The translations under genes were made by a program, and so were the position numbers. A stretch of DNA of 40,468 bases from the NCBI GenBank assembly GCA_039933635.1, contig JBDTNQ010000025.1:1-40468 (forward strand), in the 5' to 3' direction. The DNA is from JBDTNQ01 sp039933635. Its GTDB lineage: Bacteria > Acidobacteriota > Vicinamibacteria > Vicinamibacterales > SCN-69-37. The stretch's first letter is position 1; every line of letters begins with the position of its first letter. Below the pieces are notes generated by a model. That model saw nothing but the letters and a program-made list of their open reading frames with translations. It was not told the DNA's origin and searched no databases. Shown here in pieces: positions 16,521-24,510 of this stretch.

Positions 16521-17684
16521 TCAGTACGAGTGCAGGCTCGGATCGATCCGCTGGATCCACTCCATGATCCCGCCACGCAGGTTCTTGACGCGCGTGTAGC
16601 CTTTTTCGCGGAGCAGGTTCACGGCCTTCGCGCTGCGGATGCCGGTCTTGCACTGAACGACGATCTCGAGGCCGCTCGTAGGATCGGGCAGCTCGCTCAG
16701 GCGCTTGGGCAGTTCACCGAGCGGGATCAACGTGGCGCCCTCGATGCGCGAGATCTCCCACTCGCGCGGTTCGCGCACGTCCAGCAGGAACACGTTGTGC
16801 TGATCGAGCCGGGCTTTGAGGTCGCTCACCGACATCTCCTGGTCGGCTGACACCTTGCCCTGATCCGCCGCCTTCACCTGGGGCGTGATCCCGCAGAACT
16901 GTTCGTAGTCGATGAGCTTCGTGACGGTCGGGTGATCACCACAGACCGGGCAGTTCACGTCCCGCTGCAGCTTGAGCATTCGGAATTTCATCTGCAGCGC
17001 GTCGAACAGCAGCAGGCGTCCCACCATCGACTCGCCAATCTTGAGGATCAGCTTGATCGCCTCGGCCGCCTGGATGGTGCCGACGATGCCTGGAAGGACG
17101 CCGAGGACGCCGCCTTCCGCGCAGCTCGGCACGAGGCCGGGCGGTGGCGGTTCGGGATAGAGGCAGCGGTAGCACGGACCGCCCTTGGTCGCGAAGATCG
17201 ATACCTGTCCGTCGAAGCGGAAAATGCTGCCGTAGACGTTCGGCTTACCCGACAGGACGCACGCATCGTTCACGAGATAGCGCGTGGGGAAGTTGTCCGC
17301 GCCGTCGACGATGATGTCGTAGTCCTTGAAGATGTCGAGTGCGTTGGCCGACGTCAGCATCGTCTCGTGCCCGACGATGCGGATGTTGGGATTGAGGCCT
17401 TTGAGCCGGTCACTGGCCGCGCGCAGCTTCGGCCGGCCGACGTCGTCGGTACTGAAGAGCACCTGGCGTTGGAGGTTGCTGAAGTCGACGGCGTCGAAAT
17501 CGCAGAGACCGAGAGTGCCGACGCCTGCCGCGGCGAGGTAGAGGGCCGCGGGGGAGCCGAGGCCTCCGGCGCCGATGCAGAGGACGCGCGCTTCCTTGAG
17601 CTTGCGCTGTCCCTCGACGCCGACTTCCGGCATGATCAGGTGCCGGCTGTAGCGCCGGACTTCATCGCTGTTCAGTTCGGTCAC
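16521..17684 (-). CDS. moeB: MoeB/ThiF-type adenylyltransferase fused to a rhodanese domain
   Basis: This E1-like enzyme adenylates the C-terminal glycine of a small sulfur-carrier protein, and its rhodanese domain can then deliver sulfur (MoeZ/MoeBR type). The 387 residues contain the ATP-binding loop GAGGLGSPAALYLA, the DFDAVDFSNLQRQ segment, two zinc-binding CxxC pairs (CYRC and CPVC) and the conserved CAEGGVLGVLPG. The rhodanese domain (about 285-387) has active-site Cys in VQCKTGIRS. It starts with GTG 17684, overlapping the stop of the carrier gene by 4 nt. The partner could serve molybdopterin, thiamine or cysteine synthesis; the nearest carrier resembles CysO. Confidence 0.92.
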   Translation of the reverse strand: MTELNSDEVRRYSRHLIMPEVGVEGQRKLKEARVLCIGAGGLGSPAALYLAAAGVGTLGLCDFDAVDFSNLQRQVLFSTDDVGRPKLRAASDRLKGLNPNIRIVGHETMLTSANALDIFKDYDIIVDGADNFPTRYLVNDACVLSGKPNVYGSIFRFDGQVSIFATKGGPCYRCLYPEPPPPGLVPSCAEGGVLGVLPGIVGTIQAAEAIKLILKIGESMVGRLLLFDALQMKFRMLKLQRDVNCPVCGDHPTVTKLIDYEQFCGITPQVKAADQGKVSADQEMSVSDLKARLDQHNVFLLDVREPREWEISRIEGATLIPLGELPKRLSELPDPTSGLEIVVQCKTGIRSAKAVNLLREKGYTRVKNLRGGIMEWIQRIDPSLHSY

Positions 17685-17974
17685 GGTCGCACCTCACCTG
17701 CGCCACCCGCCACCGACGGCACGATGCTGACCGTGTCGCTGGCCCCGACGGGTGTCTGTTCCTTGTTCAAGTAGCGGATGTCTTCGTCGTTCAGGTAGAC
17801 GTTGACGAAGCTGCGCAGCTTGCCGTCGGCCGCGAACAGGTGGTTGCGGAGCTCGGCGTGAACGGTCACCAGGTTCTGCAACACTTCGCCCACGCTCGCG
17901 CCGGCCACCTGCACGGTCGCCTGCTGGTCGGTGAACGGCCGGAGTGGGGTGGGGATGAACACGGTCGTGGCCAT
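17681..17974 (-). CDS. MoaD/ThiS-like sulfur-carrier protein (CysO-like) with C-terminal tail
   Basis: This is a 97-residue ubiquitin-fold carrier. It starts MATTVFIPTPLRPF, carries the LRSFVNVYLNDEDIRYL segment seen in CysO-type proteins, and ends VSIVPSVAGG followed by AGEVRP. In this family the glycine pair normally forms the very C-terminus, where sulfur is loaded as thiocarboxylate. Here six residues follow it, as in QbsE-type carriers that are trimmed by a JAMM-type protease. I set the start at ATG 17974, with GAGGA 8 nt upstream. The stop overlaps the moeB-like start (GTGA), so the two are coupled. A strong intrinsic terminator ends about 20 nt before the ATG. Confidence 0.88.
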   Translation of the reverse strand: MATTVFIPTPLRPFTDQQATVQVAGASVGEVLQNLVTVHAELRNHLFAADGKLRSFVNVYLNDEDIRYLNKEQTPVGASDTVSIVPSVAGGAGEVRP

Positions 17975-17993
17975 GCGGATTGTCCTCGTCTCC

Positions 17994-18029
17994 AAACAAA
18001 AAGGCCCGGAACGCTGTGCGTCCCGGGCC
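17994..18029 (-). terminator. Intrinsic terminator in front of the sulfur-carrier gene
   Basis: Read on the minus strand, GGCCCGGGACGC pairs with GCGTTCCGGGCC (12 pairs including one G-U) around an ACA loop, followed by TTTTTGTTT. The better pairing on the minus strand and the T-run fix the orientation. The next open gene starts only 20 nt later, so this either ends the transcript of the VWFA-related gene or acts as an attenuator for the carrier-moeB pair. Confidence 0.85.
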
Positions 18030-18201
18030 CGGAAGGCAGTGTGAACGAAGCGGCGCTATTTGAAGCGTGTCGACGTCCGCGCGTCTGCCTGCCGGGACCA
18101 GAGGCCTCGACAACAGCTACAAGAGCGGAGTGTCCACATCGACATCGCAAATACGTACATACCCCACCAGCCCGGCCGGTGGCAAGCCGGAGAGTGCTGG
18201 G
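18030..18201 (-). other. Non-coding leader or small-RNA candidate upstream of the terminator
   Basis: These 172 nt lie between the VWFA-related gene and the terminator and have no supported protein. On the minus strand a TTGCCA box (18185-18180) lies 18 nt before a weak TATGTA (18161-18156), so a transcript of about 150 nt ending at the terminator is possible. I recognise no known riboswitch core. It may be the 3' trailer of the upstream gene instead. Confidence 0.35.
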
Positions 18202-19125
18202 CTAGCGACCGGTGCCCACACGGGTGGGAGCGCGGAGCTTGACGCCCCGGCGGGATGTTTCCACCTCGAGCTTCACGTCGCGCGCGGCCGAGTCCGCGAT
18301 GACATAGGTGACGGCATACTGATCGGCGAGCTCGATGGCAATCTGATCCATCAGCGGCGGTATTCCCGTGTGCTGGATCAGTTGCTCGCTGCGACCGCCC
18401 GAGCGAGCGGGGCCCTGCCCCAGGACCGCGTTGAGGCGCACACTCTCGCTGGCCTGCGATTCCCCACTGTTCATCGTGAGCGGGTTCGACTGACCGATGA
18501 CTGGATTGCCCAGGCGAATGACATAGAGCTGGGCCCGGCTTCGGAGCAGGGCGTTGAGGACGTCCTCGGCTCTGGTCGTACTGAATTCCTGACCCTCGAC
18601 CGCGACGGACACGATGACCGGCCGCCGGATCTCCGCGGTCGTGAAGCCGTCCGCCACCTCGAAGAGTCCGTCGAGCAGATAGGCGCCGCTGGTGTTGCGG
18701 GCGTAGGTCTTGTTGAGCGCGGCGATGAGCGTCGGCGTGCTGGCCGTGAAGTCGGTCAGCTTGACGTTGCGCCCGGCCGTCGTGACGAGCGAAACCTGGG
18801 CTTTGCCCCTGAGCCGCGTGATAAAGGCGCCGGCGCCTTCGCGGATCGACTGCAGACCGAGGCCGCTGTCGTCGATCATCAACACGATCGCCATCCCGGT
18901 TCTCGACAGCGCCGCGGCTTGAACGACGCGAGCCTTGCCGTCTTCTCTGATCCGGAAGTCGCCGGCAGTCAGGTCCATGACGGGCGCGCCCTTGCCGTCG
19001 GTGGCGGTGATGTAAACCGTCCGCGTCGGTCCAGTCGCATCGGGGGCCTGCCCGGCGAGCCCTAACGTCCCGGCGATCATGGCGATAGCAACGAGCAGCG
19101 TGGCGACGGACGTGCGACAGGACAT
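18202..19125 (-). CDS. Secreted VWFA-related domain protein (acidobacterial type)
   Basis: This 307-residue protein is predicted to be exported: the N-terminus MSCRTSVATLLVAIAMIAG is a signal peptide. It then shows the pattern found in the acidobacterial VWFA-related family: a short strand-rich lead with DLTAGDFRIREDGK, then the A-domain with ALSRTGMAIVLMIDDSG. The metal site is not canonical, since DDSGLGL replaces DxSxS, so metal-dependent adhesion is doubtful. The C-terminus ends with VKLEVETSRRGVKLRAP, a reduced form of the usual VRARRGY end. The start ATG 19125 has GAGGG 5 nt upstream. It diverges from the regulator gene; function unknown. Confidence 0.82.
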   Translation of the reverse strand: MSCRTSVATLLVAIAMIAGTLGLAGQAPDATGPTRTVYITATDGKGAPVMDLTAGDFRIREDGKARVVQAAALSRTGMAIVLMIDDSGLGLQSIREGAGAFITRLRGKAQVSLVTTAGRNVKLTDFTASTPTLIAALNKTYARNTSGAYLLDGLFEVADGFTTAEIRRPVIVSVAVEGQEFSTTRAEDVLNALLRSRAQLYVIRLGNPVIGQSNPLTMNSGESQASESVRLNAVLGQGPARSGGRSEQLIQHTGIPPLMDQIAIELADQYAVTYVIADSAARDVKLEVETSRRGVKLRAPTRVGTGR

Positions 19126-19207
19126 GCGAACCCTCGCGGTACAGACGAGCAACGTTGTGATGCGAGTATCACCCCGGCGAGGGCGGAACGGCTCGCGGGA
19201 CAGAGAT

Positions 19208-19228
19208 TCGTTACGCAGAGCGTAACGA
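19208..19228. promoter_or_regulatory. Perfect 9+3+9 palindrome, operator candidate
   Basis: Arms TCGTTACGC and GCGTAACGA surround AGA. The site lies between the divergent VWFA-related gene (start 19125) and the regulator gene (start 19383). It has no T-run and its symmetry suits a dimeric DNA-binding protein. The adjacent IclR-like regulator is the obvious candidate, by position only. Confidence 0.5.
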
Positions 19229-19382
19229 CTGCCCCATCCGGCGGGTATTGGCGAATGGCCGGTTCGGCGACGGACTTCTCACATCCACCCATGATTCATC
19301 AATGTTCATGGTAGATTCGGTCATTCCCTTACGCCACGGAGGACCCGCCAGCCGGCATCGCGCCGCTGCGAGCGTTGTCTCG

Positions 19383-20531
19383 ATGAGTAAAACCGAGCCT
19401 AAATCCTACGTCATTCAATCTGTGGTCCACGCGTCCGAAGTGCTCCGGGCGTTCCGCTCGCGTGGGGAGACGTTGCGCCTGCGTGACGTCGTGGAGCGGA
19501 CGACGTTCAACAAGGGATTGTGCTTTCGGCTGCTCCACACGCTGCGTCACTGTGGGCTGATCGAAAAGGTGGATGACACTCAGTACCGGCTCACGTCCGA
19601 GATGCATCGGCGCAAGCGGTATCGCGTCGGCTACGCGGCGCTGGGGCACGACACGTCGTTTCAGCGCGCCGTGCAGGACAGTCTGGTGCTGGCGGCCAAG
19701 AACGAAGACGTCGAGTTGATCACCCTCGACAACCGGCGCAACGCCAAGACGGCGTTACGCAACGCCGATCAACTCATCAAGGAGAAGGTCGACCTCGCCA
19801 TCGAGTTTCAGATCGACGAGAGCGCGGCGGCCGCGATCTCGGCGCGCTACGTGCAGGCCGGGATCCCGTTCATCGCGGTCCACGTACCGCATCCCGGGGC
19901 GACGTACTACGGCGCCAACAACTACCAGGCCGGTCTGCTGGCAGGGCACTATCTTGGCCGCTGGGCCAAGAGCCGGTGGAACGGCCAGGTCGACGAGGTG
20001 ATTCTGCTGCACGCCGCGCGGACGGGCTCATTGGTGCACGGGCGCATCGACGGAGTGAGCGCCGGCTTGCGTGAGACGTTGCGCGAGGTGATGACCAGCT
20101 GTCCGGTGGTGGCGATCGATGGCGATGGCCAGTTCAACCTGTCGCTCGAGCGCGTGCGCCAGCATCTGAAGCGATCGGAGAAGAAGCGCGTGCTCGTCGG
20201 GGCGCTGAACGATTCGAGCGCGCTCGGGGCGGCGCGGGCGTTCCAGGAATGCGGGCGCGCGACCACCTGCGCCATTGTCGGTCAGAACGCTGAGCCTGAT
20301 GCGCGGGCGGAGTTGCGTCAGGCGCGGACACCGCTCATCGGCTCCGTGGCGTATTTTCCCGAACGGTATGGCGATGAATTGATCGCGCTCGCCCTCGATA
20401 TTCTGGGGCAGCGGCCGACCCCGCCTGCCAAGTTCGTGCGGCATCAGGTCATCACGGCCTCCAACCTGCTTCATTTCTACCCGAACGACTCGCTGCTCGA
20501 CCTGTCCGTCCGGCAGACCAGCGCCAACTGA
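19383..20531 (+). CDS. Transcriptional regulator: IclR-like HTH fused to a sugar-binding periplasmic-type domain
   Basis: This 382-residue protein joins two parts that usually occur in different regulator families. Residues 1-75 form a winged helix-turn-helix of IclR style (VHASEVLRAFRSRGETLRLRDV, FRLLHTLRHCGLIEK). Residues 90-370 resemble the type I periplasmic-binding fold of RbsB, LacI and similar proteins, with DNRRNAKTALRNADQLI, VDLAIEFQID, YYGANNYQAG and LVGALNDSSALGA. No signal peptide is seen, so it is a cytoplasmic sensor. The start is uncertain: ATG 19383 gives MSKTEPKSYVIQ, directly before the HTH, but the frame is open to 19248. It lies upstream of the TonB-type receptor and catabolic genes and probably controls them. 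Confidence 0.85.
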   Translation: MSKTEPKSYVIQSVVHASEVLRAFRSRGETLRLRDVVERTTFNKGLCFRLLHTLRHCGLIEKVDDTQYRLTSEMHRRKRYRVGYAALGHDTSFQRAVQDSLVLAAKNEDVELITLDNRRNAKTALRNADQLIKEKVDLAIEFQIDESAAAAISARYVQAGIPFIAVHVPHPGATYYGANNYQAGLLAGHYLGRWAKSRWNGQVDEVILLHAARTGSLVHGRIDGVSAGLRETLREVMTSCPVVAIDGDGQFNLSLERVRQHLKRSEKKRVLVGALNDSSALGAARAFQECGRATTCAIVGQNAEPDARAELRQARTPLIGSVAYFPERYGDELIALALDILGQRPTPPAKFVRHQVITASNLLHFYPNDSLLDLSVRQTSAN

Positions 20532-20809
20532 GCCGCGAGGGCGTTCTACCTGACATAACGGACCACCCGTCCGTGTCCCATGTCCGCCCCGCAGCGCCGG
20601 GCGCGGATGAACCTCAATTTGGCTGTCCCAGACGTGCGGAAGCGGTCTCACACCGCCCACGCTGCGGTTTCATCTACAGAAACGCTCCACAGACTCTGGC
20701 AACTGGTTGAGCCAATTCGGACTGCAGCGCAGACTACCGCCGCAACGCACAACTCAGCGGATGGTTCTTGCCCGTGCTCCGCCGGACGTGTGCATGCGAG
20801 GAGGAAAAT
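20532..20809 (+). other. Intergenic region with presumed receptor promoter
   Basis: These 278 nt separate the regulator from the receptor gene. I see no protein, RNA gene or convincing -35/-10 pair. A short dyad GTTTC-ATCTACA-GAAAC at 20668-20684 could be a binding site but is weak. The last bases hold a strong ribosome-binding site (GAGGAGG at 20798-20804). Confidence 0.5.
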
Positions 20810-23800
20810 GTGAGGTTTATGCAATTCCGAGGCACTGCTCTCGGCTGCGCGCTGGCCCTGCTGCTGTGGGGCGTGGCCCCGGCGTACGCACAGGGATTGA
20901 CAGGACAGATCGGCGGAACCGTCCTTGACGATCAGAAGGGCGCTGTTCCGGGAGCCACGGTCTCGGCGCGGAATACCGCGACCCAGGTGACCCGTGAAAC
21001 GGTGACGGACGCGCAGGGCGCCTTCGTCATTACGAATATTTTCGGCGGGACCTACGACCTCAAGGTCACGCTCTCCGGCTTCAAGTCGTACGAACAGAAG
21101 GGTATCGTCGTTACCTCCACCGAACGCGTCGCGTTGCAGCCGATCACGCTGCAGGTTGGCGGTCTCAGCGAATCCGTCTCCGTCCTGGCCGAGGATCTGC
21201 GCGCGCAGACACAGAGCGGCGAGCGCTCGGCCACGATCAACGCCGCTCAGATTCAGGACACCGGCCTGCGTGGCCGCGACTTCATGGGCACGCTGAAGGT
21301 GTTGCCGGGTGTCGTCGACACCTCCGCGCGCGATGCACCTGGCTGGGGATCGGTCGGGAACATGACCATCAACGGCAACACGAACTTCAACTTCTCGTAT
21401 GACGGCGTCACCAACAAGGACACCGGGTCGAACTCCGGCAACTACGCGGCGCCGGCCCTCGACTCGATTGCGGAAGTGAAGGTGCAGGCCTCGAACTTCC
21501 AGGCCGAGTACGGCCGCAGCTCAGGCGCGACCATCACGGTGGTCACCAAGAGCGGCAGTTCCCACTTCACCGGTTCGGCGGCGTACTACAAGCGTGACAA
21601 GAGCTTCAACGCGAATTCGTGGGACCGCCGGCGGACCTGCGATGCGCAGAAGTTGTTGGGGAACGACTCGCCGCTCTGTCTGAACGCGCCGTACGCCTAT
21701 AACAACTCGGCGTTCACGCTTGGCGGACCCGTGCTACTGCCTGGCTCCGACTTCAACAGCAAGCGCGACAAGCTCTTCTTCTTCTACTCGCTCGACCTGC
21801 TGCCACGGACCGATCCCCTGGGTGTGCAGAGCAGCACGATGCCGACGGCGCTGGAGCGCAACGGAGACTTCTCACAGACGCGTAACAATGCCGGGCAGCT
21901 GCGTTTCATCCGGGATCCGCTTCTCGCCGGCGCTTGCAACGTCAACAGCGGCGGACCTGCCTGCTTCCCGGGGAATGTGATCCCGCAGAACCGGATCAGC
22001 CCGCTCGGCCGGGCGATGATGAACCTGTTCCCGCTGCCGAATGTCACCGATCCCACTGGCGGCCAACAGTACAACTACCAGTTCGACTCGCCCGTCGAGA
22101 AACTGCGGCGGGAGAACGTCGTTCGTGTGGACTACAACCTCCGCCCGGGTACGACGTTCTACTCGCGCGAGCAGCTCGGCAAGGAGATCTTCCACCGCGG
22201 CTACGGCAACCCGATTGGGCTCTTCACGCAGGGCGCCTGGCCGCAGATGCAGAACTCCTACGACATCAACACGTTCAGCACGGTGAACACGTTGATCCAC
22301 ACGTTCAGCCCGGCGCGCGTGCTCGAGGTGATCGGCGGCATGAACTGGTCCGAGCAGTTGGTGTATCCGCTGAACGACGGCGAGCTGACCCGCAATCAGT
22401 ACCCGAACGTGCTGCCCTTGCACACGCCGTTCTTCCCCGCGGCGAATCCCATGCAGGTGTTGCCGACCATGTCCTTCGGCGGCACCAACGCGCTGCCGAA
22501 CACGCCGGGCACCGGCTTCACGAACCGTTATCCGTTCACGGCCAGAAACGCCATCAAGAATCTCTCGGCGAATCTGACCGAACTCCACGGCCGGCACAAC
22601 ATGAAGTTCGGGGTGTACCTGGAGCGCACGTCGCGTCCCGCTCAGCGCGCATCCTCGTACAACGGCACGTACAACTTCAACGGGAATACGAGCAATCCGT
22701 TCGACACCAACTTCGGGTACGCGAACGCGCTGCTCGGCTCGGTGAACACCTACACGGAATCGACGGCGCATCCGTTCGCGCAGGGTCGCTTCAATCAGAC
22801 CGAGTTCTTCGCCCAGGACAACTGGCGTCTTTCCCGCAAGTTCACTGTGGACTATGGGATTCGTTTCGTCTATCTCGGCCCGACGAACGTCGCCGGTCAG
22901 CAGGTCGCCTACTTCGATCCGACAAAATACGATCCAACCAAGGCCGTCAAGCTGTGGACACCCGTGTGCCCCAACAACGCGGCGACGTGCTCAGGCACCC
23001 AGCGGCTGGCGCGCAATCCGCTGACAGGCGAGATCCGGAACAGCACCTTCGTCGGCAAGGTCGTCGAAGGTTCCGGTGACCCCAACAACGGCGTCGTTGT
23101 CGCCGACGGCAATCCGCCCACCTACAGCCTGAACAACTTCCGCCCGGCGCCGCGCATTGGCTTCGCGTGGGACGTCACAGGCGACGGCAGGACCGCCGTC
23201 CGCGGCGGTTTCGGCACCAACTACGACCGTTACCAGGATGACGACGTCCTGTCGCTCATCGAGCGGTCGCCCCTCGTCGACACGTTCTCGACGGACTGGA
23301 CGACGCTGGCGCTGCTGCAGAGCTCGCCGCTCACCCGCAATCCGGCCTCGCAGAATGCCTTCACGCCCTACAAGCCCGCGACACTCCACAACTGGAGCAT
23401 CGGCGTGCAGCGTGAACTGCCGCTCAAGCTCCTGGCAGACGTGTCGTATGTGGGCAATACCCAGCGCAACGTGGCCCGCAATGTGGCGATCAACAGCCTT
23501 GATCCGTCGCTGCTGAACACGAACGTGCAGTCGAACCTGGACCCGACCCAGAACTTCACGCAGCGGATCCAGGACGACTTCCGGCGGCCGTATGCCGGCC
23601 TCGGCACGATCGATCAGCGACAGTATTTCAAGGATGGTCTGACCTACCACTCGATCCAGGTCAGCGTCTCGCGCCGCTTGTCGAATGGCTTTGCTGGCAG
23701 CATTGCCTACACGGGATCGCGCCAGAGCGGCCTTCGTGGCTGGGACTACTTCCGCACCGAGGCCGAGAACCGGGCCCGCAACACGAGCGCGGCGGGCAGC

Positions 23801-24400
23801 CGTCCGCACAACCTGGTGTTCAGCTACAACTACCTGGTGCCGGGGCTGAGCCGGTTCCTTGGGGAGAACCCGATTGCCAAGGGCGTGTTCGACGGCTGGC
23901 AGCTGTCGGGCGTGACCACGTTGACCGGCGGGACCCGCAGTGGATTCAGCTACGCCTTCACCGGCGCACCCACCGGCGATCTGACGCAGGGGCTTGGCGG
24001 CTCGCGCGTCACGCTCCTGTGCGACCCGAACCTGCCGCGCAGCGAACGGACGTTTGACCGTCAGTTCAAGACCGAGTGCATCGGACCCGCCGGTCCGACG
24101 ACCAGCGCGGGTGACACGTTCTACCAGGGCACGGCGCTCGGCGACGAGTGGGTCAATCTGGGGTTCGTCAACCACGACATCACCCTGTTCAAGAACTTCG
24201 CGATGGCAGACCGGCGCAACCTGCAGGTCCGCATCGAGATGTACAACGCGTTCAATTCGACGCAGTACGCAGCCGTTGACAACAGCGCGGTGTTCAATTT
24301 CGCCACCGGCGTCCAGACCGACACGAACTTCGGCCGTGTCACCGGCGTGCGGGCATCCACGAACCGCGTGATTCAGCTCGGTCTGCGTTTCACGTTCTAA
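20810..24400 (+). CDS. TonB-dependent receptor-like outer-membrane protein with carboxypeptidase regulatory-like N-domain
   Basis: This is an outer-membrane beta-barrel of about 1196 residues, of the large Oar/SusC-like type abundant in Acidobacteriota. The signal peptide (ALGCALALLLWGVAPAYAQ) is followed by a CarboxypepD-regulatory-like domain (about 25-105: GGTVLDDQKGAVPGATVSA, TYDLKVTLSGFKSYE). The plug region comes next (INAAQIQDTGLRGRDFMG, FQAEYGRSSGATITVVTKSG), then the long barrel. It ends NRVIQLGLRFTF, with the terminal aromatic residue used for barrel insertion. I chose GTG 20810 because GGAGG lies 5 nt upstream; ATG 20819 is an alternative. The ligand is unknown; the downstream genes suggest a carbohydrate. 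Confidence 0.92.
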   Translation: MRFMQFRGTALGCALALLLWGVAPAYAQGLTGQIGGTVLDDQKGAVPGATVSARNTATQVTRETVTDAQGAFVITNIFGGTYDLKVTLSGFKSYEQKGIVVTSTERVALQPITLQVGGLSESVSVLAEDLRAQTQSGERSATINAAQIQDTGLRGRDFMGTLKVLPGVVDTSARDAPGWGSVGNMTINGNTNFNFSYDGVTNKDTGSNSGNYAAPALDSIAEVKVQASNFQAEYGRSSGATITVVTKSGSSHFTGSAAYYKRDKSFNANSWDRRRTCDAQKLLGNDSPLCLNAPYAYNNSAFTLGGPVLLPGSDFNSKRDKLFFFYSLDLLPRTDPLGVQSSTMPTALERNGDFSQTRNNAGQLRFIRDPLLAGACNVNSGGPACFPGNVIPQNRISPLGRAMMNLFPLPNVTDPTGGQQYNYQFDSPVEKLRRENVVRVDYNLRPGTTFYSREQLGKEIFHRGYGNPIGLFTQGAWPQMQNSYDINTFSTVNTLIHTFSPARVLEVIGGMNWSEQLVYPLNDGELTRNQYPNVLPLHTPFFPAANPMQVLPTMSFGGTNALPNTPGTGFTNRYPFTARNAIKNLSANLTELHGRHNMKFGVYLERTSRPAQRASSYNGTYNFNGNTSNPFDTNFGYANALLGSVNTYTESTAHPFAQGRFNQTEFFAQDNWRLSRKFTVDYGIRFVYLGPTNVAGQQVAYFDPTKYDPTKAVKLWTPVCPNNAATCSGTQRLARNPLTGEIRNSTFVGKVVEGSGDPNNGVVVADGNPPTYSLNNFRPAPRIGFAWDVTGDGRTAVRGGFGTNYDRYQDDDVLSLIERSPLVDTFSTDWTTLALLQSSPLTRNPASQNAFTPYKPATLHNWSIGVQRELPLKLLADVSYVGNTQRNVARNVAINSLDPSLLNTNVQSNLDPTQNFTQRIQDDFRRPYAGLGTIDQRQYFKDGLTYHSIQVSVSRRLSNGFAGSIAYTGSRQSGLRGWDYFRTEAENRARNTSAAGSRPHNLVFSYNYLVPGLSRFLGENPIAKGVFDGWQLSGVTTLTGGTRSGFSYAFTGAPTGDLTQGLGGSRVTLLCDPNLPRSERTFDRQFKTECIGPAGPTTSAGDTFYQGTALGDEWVNLGFVNHDITLFKNFAMADRRNLQVRIEMYNAFNSTQYAAVDNSAVFNFATGVQTDTNFGRVTGVRASTNRVIQLGLRFTF

Positions 24401-24412
24401 CAACACGCCCCA

Positions 24413-24443
24413 GGCGGTCCGAACGAATTCTGTTCGGACCGCC
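24413..24443 (+). terminator. Perfect 12-bp hairpin after the receptor gene
   Basis: GGCGGTCCGAAC and GTTCGGACCGCC enclose GAATTCT, starting 12 nt after the receptor stop. The stem is strong and GC-rich, but no T-run follows, so it may be a processing or pausing signal instead of a classic terminator. Confidence 0.55.
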
Positions 24444-24510
24444 GGAACATCTCCCGCCCGATCCTGTCTCGCCCCCAGATGACCCTCGACATGGAACGCG
24501 GCTGCACTCC

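Noticed and set aside
18030..18201. tRNA or known riboswitch upstream of the sulfur-carrier gene
   Set aside because: No cloverleaf or CCA end can be built, and none of the conserved cores I know (TPP, SAM, cobalamin, Moco) is present.
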